DNA of 7,892 bases from Acidobacteriota bacterium (GCA_027040585.1 JALULU010000261.1:1-7892); one strand, 5' to 3'. Numbered from the stretch's first letter, positions 1 through 6,641 are shown. Numbers and translations are program-made. The notes: a model not told the origin generated them from the sequence alone.

Positions 1-1139
1 TTTATGCAGATGTCTTAAAAAAGAATAAAAAAAAGGAGTTTTTATATTTTTTAAAGAATTTATACTTCTATGAGGTATTGCTTGAATTATTTAATATTAT
101 TATCATATTAATTCAACTTTTTTACCTTTTTAATTTTATCACTGAACAAAGGAAAAATATTTTCCTTTACATTTTTATATATTTATTCTTTCTCTTTATT
201 TCAAAGGAGATTTTACCTTCAGCTGCTTCAAAAAATAGATATAGATCCATTGTTATTTTATCTTATCCACTATTGAAAAAGATGGAATTTATTCTGTATC
301 CATTTAGACTTTTAGGGTTAAGTAAAGCGAATTTCAAAGGAAATAAACAGGGAATTGAATTTTTTGAAGCGTTTCAAACAATTATTGAACTTGCTAAGTC
401 GTTTAATTTCCGGGTAGATGAGAAAAAACTTAAAATGACCAACTCTTTACTGTTGCTATTTGATGAAAAAGTTGAAAAAATTAGAATTGATAAAAGAGAT
501 ATCATTTATATTACAGAAGGGGCAACGCTTGAGGAAGTTAAAAATAAAATGATTGAAGAAAATCACAGCAGAATTGTATATATAAACAATGAGGAAGAAT
601 GGAAAGTTAAAGGGGTTATATTTATAAGGAATCTTTTGAAGTTTTATAATGCCAGAAATAAAAACAAGAGAATTGACAGGATTGAAGGACTTATTTTCCC
701 ACTTGCCACAATTTCATCTTCATCTACCATTATTAACCTTGTGGAGAAGATGAAAGAACTTGGGGAACAGATGTTATTGGTAATTAATGAATCATCTGAA
801 GTAATAGGAATTGTCACCTTTGAAGATATTTTTGAGGAGGTAATTGGGGATATAAAGGATGAAGATCAGAGAGAAAAAATACAGATTTTGAAATTGGATA
901 AAGATAAATATATATTGGATGGAACTTATGAGATAAAAAGTTTCAAGGAAGATATAGGAGAACTTCCAGAACAGGTTGACATAAGTGATGTTTCAACAAT
1001 AGGGGGGATGATTGTAAGTTATCTTGGAAGAATACCTGAAAGCGGGGAATTGGTGGATATTTCAAAATATCATTTTAAAATACTTGATTCAGACCAGAGG
1101 AAAATTAATAGGGTTGAACTTGAAATCCTTGAAAGTTAA
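1..1139 (+). CDS. CorC/HlyC (CNNM)-family CBS-domain membrane protein, 5'-truncated by window edge
   Basis: Probable magnesium/cobalt transport or efflux protein of the inner membrane. The frame is open to the left edge (first full codon at 3), and the residues before the TTG at 78 continue the family's DUF21 membrane domain, so that TTG is probably not the start and the gene begins outside the window. Residues below count from the TTG. Hydrophobic segments lie at about 5-20 and 28-42. The second ends in KEILPSA (43-49), matching the family's E-I-L-P-K motif. Two CBS domains follow at about 131-195 and 205-260, the second ending in the typical F-E-D-I-x-E-E-V-x-G-x-I-x-D-E pattern. A C-terminal CorC/HlyC domain spans about 270-350. 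Only the first membrane helix seems missing. The stop lies 5 nt before ribD, suggesting co-transcription. Family assignment is firm; the transported ion is inferred from the family. Confidence 0.88.
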   Translation, partial: YADVLKKNKKKEFLYFLKNLYFYEVLLELFNIIIILIQLFYLFNFITEQRKNIFLYIFIYLFFLFISKEILPSAASKNRYRSIVILSYPLLKKMEFILYPFRLLGLSKANFKGNKQGIEFFEAFQTIIELAKSFNFRVDEKKLKMTNSLLLLFDEKVEKIRIDKRDIIYITEGATLEEVKNKMIEENHSRIVYINNEEEWKVKGVIFIRNLLKFYNARNKNKRIDRIEGLIFPLATISSSSTIINLVEKMKELGEQMLLVINESSEVIGIVTFEDIFEEVIGDIKDEDQREKIQILKLDKDKYILDGTYEIKSFKEDIGELPEQVDISDVSTIGGMIVSYLGRIPESGELVDISKYHFKILDSDQRKINRVELEILES

Positions 1140-1144
1140 AAAAT

Positions 1145-2218
1145 ATGGAAAAAAATGAATCCTATTTTATTGAAAGGGCAATAAGACTTGCACATCTTGG
1201 GATTGGGTTAACTTCTCCAAATCCAACTGTAGGCTGTGTTATTGTTAAAGATGGAGAAATTGTGGGAGAGGGCTATCACATCTATTCTAAAAAGGATCAT
1301 GCAGAAGTTGTTGCTTTAAAAAAAGCGGGGCGAAATACTAAAAACTCTACAATGTATGTTACTCTTGAGCCATGTTTTCACCACGGTAGAACTCCTCCCT
1401 GTGTAGATAGGATAATAGAAAGTGGTATAAAGGAAGTTGTAATTTTAATGATTGATCCAAATCCACTTGTAGCAGGAAAAAGTGTTGATAAATTAAGGCA
1501 AAATGGGATATCTGTAAAGGTAGTTAAAACAGATAAAAGGCTCAAAAGGTTAAATGAGGATTTTATAAAATTTATAACAAAAAAATTGCCCTTTGTTGCA
1601 ATAAAGGTAGCATCAACACTTGACGGTAAAATTGCCACCAAAACTGGTGATTCAAAGTGGATTACAGGTAAGGTAGCAAGAAAATACACACATTTTTTAA
1701 GATATAGATATAATTCAATTTTAGTTGGTATAAATACAATTTTAAAAGATGATCCCCTTCTCACATGCAGGTATAAAAAAAGAAAGGATATACCCTTTTA
1801 CAGATTTGTGATTGATCCAGATTTAAGGATTACAAGTGATGCAAGGATTTTTAATTCAGATGATGTTCTTTCTCCAGTTGTCATATTTACAAAAAAGGGA
1901 AAATATGAAGATTTAAATGGAAAAATAGTAAACGTACCAGATAAAAATGGTATTTTAGATTTAGATTTTATTCTTAAAAAAATATGTGAACTAAATGTTT
2001 CATCTGTTTTGATAGAAGGTGGTGGTTATACCATTTCGAAATTTATTGAGGCAAATTTAGTGGACAAATTGCACCTTTTTTTATCACCAAAGCTAATGGG
2101 AGAGGGAAAATCTTTTTTTCCTTTTGAAGGGGTTCTAAAGATGGAAGATGCTATTAAGTTAAAATTTGAATCCATTAAAAGGTTTAAAGAAGATGTCTTA
2201 TTGAATTTTTATTTTTAA
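1145..2218 (+). CDS. ribD: Bifunctional riboflavin biosynthesis deaminase/reductase RibD
   Basis: Cytosolic enzyme of riboflavin synthesis. The N-terminal domain deaminates 2,5-diamino-6-ribosylamino-pyrimidinone 5'-phosphate, and the C-terminal domain reduces the ribosyl side chain with NADPH. The deaminase half (about 1-145) shows SPNPTVG (24-30), the zinc/catalytic HAE (His52, Glu54), and an LEPC...HHGRTPPC motif with zinc ligands Cys77 and Cys86. The reductase half (about 149-357) shows KVASTLDGKIA (154-164), VG-x2-T-x3-DDP-x-LT (194-207), LIEGGG (289-294) and a SPKLMGEG segment. At 357 residues it is full length for the family. The ATG at 1145 follows the upstream stop by 5 nt with only a weak ribosome binding site, so translation may be coupled. 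No other rib gene is visible in the window and no FMN riboswitch is expected inside an operon. All catalytic residues I could check are present. Confidence 0.97.
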   Translation: MEKNESYFIERAIRLAHLGIGLTSPNPTVGCVIVKDGEIVGEGYHIYSKKDHAEVVALKKAGRNTKNSTMYVTLEPCFHHGRTPPCVDRIIESGIKEVVILMIDPNPLVAGKSVDKLRQNGISVKVVKTDKRLKRLNEDFIKFITKKLPFVAIKVASTLDGKIATKTGDSKWITGKVARKYTHFLRYRYNSILVGINTILKDDPLLTCRYKKRKDIPFYRFVIDPDLRITSDARIFNSDDVLSPVVIFTKKGKYEDLNGKIVNVPDKNGILDLDFILKKICELNVSSVLIEGGGYTISKFIEANLVDKLHLFLSPKLMGEGKSFFPFEGVLKMEDAIKLKFESIKRFKEDVLLNFYF

Positions 2219-2223
2219 GAGGA
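2218..2223 (+). promoter_or_regulatory. Shine-Dalgarno sequence of the Fic-like gene
   Basis: AGAGGA lies 7 nt before the ATG at 2231 and begins inside the ribD stop codon. Its spacing favours that ATG over the second in-frame ATG at 2237. Confidence 0.7.
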
Positions 2224-2230
2224 TTTTATT

Positions 2231-2929
2231 ATGGATATGGAGAATAAATTTTCAACCTATAGTCAATTTATTGAAATAGAAAATTTGTCAAAAGCGCTTT
2301 CTAAAAAATATAAAACATTAAAAAACTTTGTTGACAATTTTTTTCTTTTTTTTAAGACAGAAATACTTAACTCAGAACAAAAAATTTATGAAGACTCTGG
2401 AAATATTTTAGAATATGATTTTCAGAGATTTAGCAATTTTTTAAATTTTTTTAAAGAAATTGTAAAAAAAGAGGAAATATTAACTGTAGATACAATAAAA
2501 AATATAGGTTATTCCCTTTCAATTGAAAATTCTGATTTTAGAAAGGGAAATGTCAATGTAATCTTTCCAGGACAAAAATTATGTGAAGCGTCAGATATAA
2601 CTCCTTTTTTACATAACACCCTTTTGTGGTTTTCTGAAAAGGAAGGTGGTGTAGCTATGCTACATTCCATTGAAAAGTCAGTTTTATTTACACTTAGAAT
2701 GTGCGATTTTATGCCCTTTGAAATTGGAAATTTAACCATTGTTAGGTGGATTTCGTTTTTTTACTTGCTAAAAAATTTTATAGTGCCCCCTTTTAATGTA
2801 AATTTAAAAGAGTGGCAAAAAAGTTTAAATTTTGCCTTTAATAATTTTTTAACAACTGGTTTAACAATGATGTATAGAAATTTGGCGATAGAAAACAGCA
2901 AAAGATTTCTTGAAAATGAAATATTTTGA
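2231..2929 (+). CDS. Degenerate Fic-domain-like protein, function unknown
   Basis: No confident family match by eye, but residues 84-225 read as a Fic (AMP-transferase fold) domain that has lost its active site. In order: LTVDTIKNIGYSL (84-96) resembles the helix before the flap, and DFRKGNVNVI (102-111) resembles the Fic G-x-x-R-x-x-x-V strand. The stretch at 123-137 resembles the 'Vp-lM--Ll-wl' segment, and 160-172 occupies the place of HPFx[D/E]GNGRxxR. There the sequence is Met161-Pro-Phe-Glu-Ile-Gly-Asn-Leu-Thr-x-x-Arg172, keeping PF, GN and the last Arg. It loses the catalytic His (to Met), the acidic residue (to Ile) and the glycine and arginine of the phosphate loop (to Leu-Thr). LLKNFIVPPFNV (179-190) matches the strand after the active site. 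AMP transfer therefore looks unlikely; a structural or binding role is possible. Residues 1-80 are helical without a recognised domain. The last 14 nt overlap the HAD gene. It is among the most AT-rich genes here. The gene itself is well supported, the Fic reading moderately. Confidence 0.8.
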   Translation: MDMENKFSTYSQFIEIENLSKALSKKYKTLKNFVDNFFLFFKTEILNSEQKIYEDSGNILEYDFQRFSNFLNFFKEIVKKEEILTVDTIKNIGYSLSIENSDFRKGNVNVIFPGQKLCEASDITPFLHNTLLWFSEKEGGVAMLHSIEKSVLFTLRMCDFMPFEIGNLTIVRWISFFYLLKNFIVPPFNVNLKEWQKSLNFAFNNFLTTGLTMMYRNLAIENSKRFLENEIF

Positions 2930-3632
2930 CCCCTTTAAATTTGATGTTTATGTATTTGATGTAGATGAGTGTATTTTAAGAGGGCACTCACTTATCATAA
3001 TCTCCTTTCATATTTTTAAAAAGTATCTTATAAGAAACCCACTTATTTCACTTAAATTTTTTTTATCTGGCACTGTTTTATATTTATTAAAGATTTTAAA
3101 TATAAAGGACTTTCAAAAATCTAACAAAATACTATTGTCTTTTTTTATGTTTGGATTGAAGGGAAGTAATGTTAAATATTTTTTGGAAGGTATATCAAAA
3201 GCTTTAAATAAAGTTGAACCGGAATTTTATGAGTTTTTAGAGCGAATTGGTGAGAAAAAGTTAATATTTATTTCATTTGGAATTAAAAATTTGGTGGAGA
3301 GCCTTTTGGAGAAAGGTTTTAAAAGTAATGATAATTTTAAAATTTTTTCAAACACTATTTTAATAGTAGATGATAAAATTTTGGGATTTAAAGATGAGGT
3401 TTTGTGGAGGAGAGAAGATAAGTTAAATGTTTTAAAGAGTGAAATAAAACATTTGGATAGAGTATTGATGTTTGGACACAGTGAAAATGAATTAAAGATG
3501 TGTGAGTTTTTGAAAAATAATAATGGTACGTGTGTTGGAATAGGGAATGTGAAGAAAAAGCATGAAGATAGATTTGATTTAATTTTTAAAGATTGGAAAG
3601 AGTTTATGGAGGTTATAAGGAAAAATGGATGA
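2916..3632 (+). CDS. HAD-superfamily phosphatase-like protein with altered motif IV
   Basis: Haloacid-dehalogenase-fold protein resembling the phosphoserine-phosphatase-like HAD-IB group, 238 residues from the ATG at 2916. A TTG at 2910 in the same frame is an alternative start; neither has a clear ribosome binding site. Motif I is FDVDEC (14-19), with Asp15 as nucleophile and Asp17 as general acid. A helical cap follows at about 25-100. Motif II is Ser120 in IFIS, motif III is probably Lys169, and motif IV is GHSENE (187-192). The usual form there is GDSxxD, so the first metal-binding Asp is His188 and the second is Glu192. Mg-dependent catalysis may be weakened or retuned. The substrate is not evident. 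It overlaps the Fic-like gene by 14 nt and the next gene by 8 nt, pointing to translational coupling. Its place after ribD allows, but does not prove, a role in riboflavin-precursor dephosphorylation. Confidence 0.85.
   Translation: MKYFDPFKFDVYVFDVDECILRGHSLIIISFHIFKKYLIRNPLISLKFFLSGTVLYLLKILNIKDFQKSNKILLSFFMFGLKGSNVKYFLEGISKALNKVEPEFYEFLERIGEKKLIFISFGIKNLVESLLEKGFKSNDNFKIFSNTILIVDDKILGFKDEVLWRREDKLNVLKSEIKHLDRVLMFGHSENELKMCEFLKNNNGTCVGIGNVKKKHEDRFDLIFKDWKEFMEVIRKNG
3608..3620 (+). promoter_or_regulatory. Ribosome binding region of the inositol-monophosphatase-family gene
   Basis: GGAGG at 3608-3612 and AAGG at 3617-3620 precede the ATG at 3625 by 12 and 4 nt, inside the end of the HAD gene. 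Which one is used is unclear; together they support that start. Confidence 0.5.
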
Positions 3633-4410
3633 AATTGAGGTGAGAGTTAATTTTTCGAAGGAACTTTCAAAAAGGGCTGGAAAAATTCTCCTTTCATATT
3701 TTGAGAAAAATTTTGACATAATGAAAAAGGGGAAAATTGACCTTGTGACAAATGCTGATTTTGAGTCTGAAACTTTTTTAAAAGAGGAAATATCAAAAAA
3801 TTTTAAAAATGACAGTATATTAGGTGAGGAAAAGGGAAGCCAAAAGGGAGAAAATAATATTAAATGGGTCATTGATCCCCTTGATGGTACACTCAATTTT
3901 TCACATTCATATCCTTTTTTTTCAGTTTCAATTGGAATAGAGATTGATGGATCAATAGTTGCCGGTGTTGTATATGATCCTGTAAGGGATGACCTTTTTT
4001 GGGGAGTTAAGTCCCGGGGCGCTTTTTTGAATGATAAAAAAATAGAAGTATCTGAAATTGATGAGTTAATAAATTCAATGCTTGCTACTGGTTTTCCATA
4101 TGACATTCACGACGCCAGGGATAATACAATAGATTTATTTGTAAGGTTTTTAAAAACTGCTCAGGCAATAAGGCGTGATGGGTCTGCTGCCCTTGATATT
4201 TGTTATGTTGCCATGGGTCGGTTTGATGGATTTTGGGAAAGAAGGTTAAAACCATGGGATACTGCTGCTGCAAGTTTAATTTTAAAAGAAGCAGGGGGTA
4301 GAGTTTCAGATTTTACAGGGAATGAATATTCAATATATTCTGATGAGATATTGTGTTCAAATGGAAAAATTCACACACAGATGGTAGAAGTTTTAAATGT
4401 CAATAAATAA
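3625..4410 (+). CDS. Inositol monophosphatase family phosphatase (SuhB-like)
   Basis: Mg-dependent, lithium-sensitive-type phosphatase fold, 261 residues, full length. Metal-site motifs are all present. LGEE (66-69) provides Glu69, DPLDGT (84-89) provides Asp84 and Asp87 and continues into NF-x3-YPFFSVSIG, and PWDTAA (210-215) provides Asp212 before EAGG (222-225). The RRDGSAALD (183-191) and GRFDGFWE (198-205) segments are typical of the bacterial branch that includes SuhB. Members hydrolyse inositol phosphate, histidinol phosphate, fructose bisphosphate or other sugar phosphates, and sequence alone does not fix the substrate. SuhB in Escherichia coli also acts in rRNA antitermination. It is the last gene of the ribD cluster and overlaps the HAD gene by 8 nt. 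That position makes it the better-preserved of two local candidates for the riboflavin-pathway phosphatase; this is inference. No strong intrinsic terminator follows. Confidence 0.94.
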   Translation: MDEIEVRVNFSKELSKRAGKILLSYFEKNFDIMKKGKIDLVTNADFESETFLKEEISKNFKNDSILGEEKGSQKGENNIKWVIDPLDGTLNFSHSYPFFSVSIGIEIDGSIVAGVVYDPVRDDLFWGVKSRGAFLNDKKIEVSEIDELINSMLATGFPYDIHDARDNTIDLFVRFLKTAQAIRRDGSAALDICYVAMGRFDGFWERRLKPWDTAAASLILKEAGGRVSDFTGNEYSIYSDEILCSNGKIHTQMVEVLNVNK

Positions 4411-4444
4411 ACTTCAATTAATATTAGTCCCATAAAAAATTTTC

Positions 4445-4487
4445 ATTTGTAAATTTTGACTTTTTTCCCAATTAGTTAATTACAAAT
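4445..4487. repeat. Short AT-rich inverted repeat downstream of the phosphatase gene
   Basis: ATTTGTAA (4445-4452) and TTACAAAT (4480-4487) are perfect 8-bp inverted arms separated by 27 nt. With no G+C-rich stem and no adjacent T run on the + strand, it is a poor terminator. In such AT-rich DNA chance is a real possibility. Confidence 0.3.
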
Positions 4488-4490
4488 TGC

Positions 4491-4588
4491 AGGTCTGACC
4501 CCACAAAAAAATAGAGGTCTATCCCCAATGTTCGTGCCCCACAAAAAAGACAAATTTATACAAACAATATAATATGCGGGTCTGACCA
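4491..4588. repeat. Cluster of GGTCTGACC palindromes and CCCCACAAAAAA repeats (REP-like remnant)
   Basis: The 262-nt gap between the ribD cluster and the next gene holds a small repeat family. GGTCTGACC, a 4+1+4 palindrome, occurs at 4492-4500 and 4579-4587. A degraded copy, AGGTCTATCCCC, lies at 4515-4526 beside the intact AGGTCTGACCCC at 4491-4502. CCCCACAAAAAA occurs exactly at 4499-4510 and 4537-4548. The local base composition is clearly richer in G+C than the flanks. I associate GGTC-x-GACC(CC) palindromes with REP-type elements moved by IS200-like REP-associated transposases. No transposase is encoded here, so this would be a non-autonomous or decayed copy. The repeat is directly visible; the mobile origin is inferred. 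Confidence 0.6.
4568..4573 (+). promoter_or_regulatory. Possible -10 element for the TIM-barrel gene
   Basis: A perfect TATAAT lies about 100 nt before the preferred GTG start. No good -35 is present; AAGACA at 4547-4552 sits only 15 nt upstream. It falls between two palindromes of the repeat cluster. Such hexamers are common by chance in DNA this AT-rich. Confidence 0.3.
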
Positions 4589-4672
4589 CAATATTTTGTT
4601 TCCTTTCTTTCTTCTATTTTCTTTTTAGATTTGAAATTGACAGATTGTCAAAATTTTTTTAACATTGTTTAT

Positions 4673-6076
4673 GTGAGAAATATTAAGTTTAAAATTTTTT
4701 TTGCATCTATTTTACTTATTTTTTTTGGCTTTCCATTGAGGTTATATTTCAGGCTACCAATTTATCCACATAAAAGAGGAGAATATACTACAACCTTTAA
4801 CACTAATGATGCTTCAATTTTGAATTGGGCTTCTAAATTTGATATAGTTGAAATAGGCGGTGTAGGGGACATTACACCTCGAAAAACCATCCAATTTTTA
4901 AAAGAGCGAAACGTTAAGAGAATTTTTTTATATGACTGGATGCCCGCTGTTTACTATTATATTGATGATTTTAACTATTCCTTTGTGAACTGGATTTATG
5001 AAAATAGATATCATGCAACATTAAATCCAGACGGACCTTTTCCGCATACTCAAAGTGAGGGGTACGATTTTGCAAGAGATTATTACTTGGATTTTGCCTA
5101 TAGTGATGTTGTTTCAAAAAGAGTTGATTTTATATGTGACCTTTCCATTATGAACGGTTACAACGGTATTTTTTATGATTGGGGACCAGGTATGTTTATT
5201 TTTGAACCTGAGTATTCAGCTATAAAGGAAAATTTTAATAATAGACACCCTGATATTTCCTATCTTACCACTGTTGGGAATTTTTACCGCCAGTTAAGGC
5301 ATAGATGTGATGAATTTAATATCCAGATAATGAGCAATCAGGGATACAGAAATGGAAAAAATGTTTTACCCTATGTTGATTACGATATGGCTGAATCATA
5401 TATTGTTGGTTTTGATTACTATGGAAGAATTTTAGACGTGGATGGTTATGGAGAGATTGAAGTTCCCGAGACAGATTTTTTCCCTGTAAGTGAACCGGGA
5501 AATGAAAGTTTTTCAGATACATTATTTTATCTTGATGAAATTGAATCGCTCATAAAGAAATTTGCAGGAAGTAGATTTAAAAAATTTATATTTATGGATT
5601 ATGCTGCCCCTGAATTTAAATTTGACAGTAAAAAATCAAAATATATCCCTTTTAAACCTAAAGATGCAATTTTTCTTTCATTTGCTACGGCAAAACTAAT
5701 TAATCAGGTTTCATATCTTCAGGTGCCCTTTGACCCACACCTGGAATTTTCAAATATTTATTTTGTGGATCTTGGAAAACCACTTCAAAACTATTATTTA
5801 AAGAATGATATTGAAAAATATGCTATTAGATTTTTTCAGAATGGTTTTACCCTTGTATATTATGGAAATCAGCTTGAAAAGGAAATTTTACTAAATAGCA
5901 ATTTCATTCCAGATGATACTTACTACTTTGACCTTTACACCAACAGATGGGAATTTTCAAGTGATCACGTTATCAAATTAAAAATCAAAACCAAAGTGGA
6001 TAAGCGTACAGGGAAAACCATTCCTGCTGGAAGGATCGTAATGTATGGAAACATCAACAGGATAATTTTGCAGTAG
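4673..6076 (+). CDS. Exported TIM-barrel glycoside-hydrolase-like protein (GH114/GHL15-like)
   Basis: Probably an exported or membrane-anchored carbohydrate-active protein. I prefer the GTG at 4673 because it gives a classic export signal: MRNIKFK followed by a hydrophobic run of about 13 residues. In-frame TTG codons at 4631 and 4637 would add 14 or 12 residues in front of it; no start has a clear ribosome binding site. Numbered from the GTG, FDIVEIGG (56-63) is an early barrel strand and KRIFLYDW (83-90) the next. YNGIFYDWGPG (163-173) carries a likely catalytic or substrate Asp169, IQIMSNQGYRN (217-227) follows, and YDMAESY (237-243) ends a strand with Glu241. This layout of Asp, then NQG, then Glu resembles GH114 polygalactosaminidase-like and GHL15-type barrels. 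The C-terminus (about 380-467) resembles the beta domain that ends many glycosidases (FQNGFTLVYYGN). Substrate and activity are unknown. It stands alone between the repeat cluster and the terminator. Confidence 0.82.
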   Translation: MRNIKFKIFFASILLIFFGFPLRLYFRLPIYPHKRGEYTTTFNTNDASILNWASKFDIVEIGGVGDITPRKTIQFLKERNVKRIFLYDWMPAVYYYIDDFNYSFVNWIYENRYHATLNPDGPFPHTQSEGYDFARDYYLDFAYSDVVSKRVDFICDLSIMNGYNGIFYDWGPGMFIFEPEYSAIKENFNNRHPDISYLTTVGNFYRQLRHRCDEFNIQIMSNQGYRNGKNVLPYVDYDMAESYIVGFDYYGRILDVDGYGEIEVPETDFFPVSEPGNESFSDTLFYLDEIESLIKKFAGSRFKKFIFMDYAAPEFKFDSKKSKYIPFKPKDAIFLSFATAKLINQVSYLQVPFDPHLEFSNIYFVDLGKPLQNYYLKNDIEKYAIRFFQNGFTLVYYGNQLEKEILLNSNFIPDDTYYFDLYTNRWEFSSDHVIKLKIKTKVDKRTGKTIPAGRIVMYGNINRIILQ

Positions 6077-6096
6077 TTGTTAAAAAATTTGGGGAA

Positions 6097-6124
6097 AGAA
6101 AAGGTGGAGAACCCCACCTTTTCT
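6097..6124. terminator. Bidirectional intrinsic terminator between convergent genes
   Basis: AGAAAAGGTGG (6097-6107) pairs perfectly with CCACCTTTTCT (6114-6124), an 11-bp stem around a 6-nt loop. The G+C-rich part is next to the loop and the A/T part at the base, so a U-rich run forms in both directions. It lies 21 nt after the stop of the TIM-barrel gene and includes two of the three bases of the convergent gene's stop codon. Confidence 0.85.
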
Positions 6125-6641
6125 AAATGAACATTTCTTCATCTAAAATGGCTTTATTTACGGATTTTCTGCTTTTACCAAGCAAGGTGTTAAGCCCTGT
6201 CTTTAACCCCTTTAGCACAGCAGAAAGCTCATAAATAGGTGTTAGTATACCTTCTGTAACAGCATCTGAAACTAAGATTAGCTTTTTCTTGAGATCTTTT
6301 AAAGTATCATCAAATTCCTCAATATTTTCAACAACAATGTCTCCTGTATGATTAATTTTGTCTCCAACTTTTTCAGCTACCTCTTGAATTATTTCAGATG
6401 CCTTTACCAGATTTTCACTAATTTTTTCCACATTTTCCTGGATTGGGGTAAATCCATCAATTAAATTTGAACTTTTTTCACTGACTTCATCAATTTTAGG
6501 TTTAACGTCTGTAACAATTTTGTTTAAATTTTCAAGTGAGGATTTTACCTTTTTGGATAAATTTAAAACCGCTATTCCAATAATAACAATTACAATAGTT
6601 TGTACAAGTAGTATGAGAATTAAAAAGATATTTGTTCCCAT
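6123..6641 (-). CDS. DUF948/YtxG-like membrane-anchored coiled-coil protein
   Basis: A 172-residue protein with one N-terminal membrane helix at about 5-27, very rich in Ile, Leu and Val. A long amphipathic helical stretch follows at about 30-130, with repeated patterns such as L-x2-L-N-K-I-V-x-D-V-K-P-K-I-D-E-V. The C-terminal segment TPIYELSAVLKGLKTGL (about 136-152) is basic-amphipathic. This matches the DUF948 group that includes Bacillus YtxG. The cellular role is not established; stress or envelope-associated functions have been proposed for the Bacillus proteins. It follows the YtxH-like gene by 3 nt, and the pairing mirrors ytxG-ytxH in Bacillus, which strengthens both calls. Its Shine-Dalgarno sequence (GAGGAAGA, ending about 6 nt before the ATG) is made from the final Glu codons of the YtxH-like gene. 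The stop codon overlaps the terminator hairpin. Confidence 0.82.
   Translation of the reverse strand: MGTNIFLILILLVQTIVIVIIGIAVLNLSKKVKSSLENLNKIVTDVKPKIDEVSEKSSNLIDGFTPIQENVEKISENLVKASEIIQEVAEKVGDKINHTGDIVVENIEEFDDTLKDLKKKLILVSDAVTEGILTPIYELSAVLKGLKTGLNTLLGKSRKSVNKAILDEEMFI

Noticed and set aside
31..80. AAGGAG at 33-38 as ribosome binding site for a CorC-family start in this region
   Set aside because: No start codon in the right frame lies 5-12 nt downstream, and the TTG at 78 is 39 nt away. The sequence is explained by Lys-Glu codons of the continuing frame.
1..1144. FMN riboswitch before ribD
   Set aside because: ribD follows the upstream coding sequence by 5 nt, leaving no room for a leader. 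None of the conserved riboswitch segments was seen.
1378..1764. Minus-strand open frame inside ribD
   Set aside because: Antisense shadow of a well-conserved coding sequence, with no ribosome binding site or recognisable product.
2513..2530. S-x-x-x-E-N (residues 95-100 of the Fic-like protein) as a Fic inhibitory-helix motif
   Set aside because: It lies where the flap loop should be, after the pre-flap helix, not in an N-terminal inhibitory helix. A short pattern of this kind is expected by chance.
3579..4106. Minus-strand open frame across the HAD/IMPase junction
   Set aside because: Shadow of two well-supported genes, with composition typical of a reverse-complement artefact.
4456..4485. 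TTGACT at 4456-4461 as a promoter -35 element
   Set aside because: At 15 to 18 nt spacing only poor -10 matches (TAATTA, TTACAA) are present, more than 180 nt from the next start.
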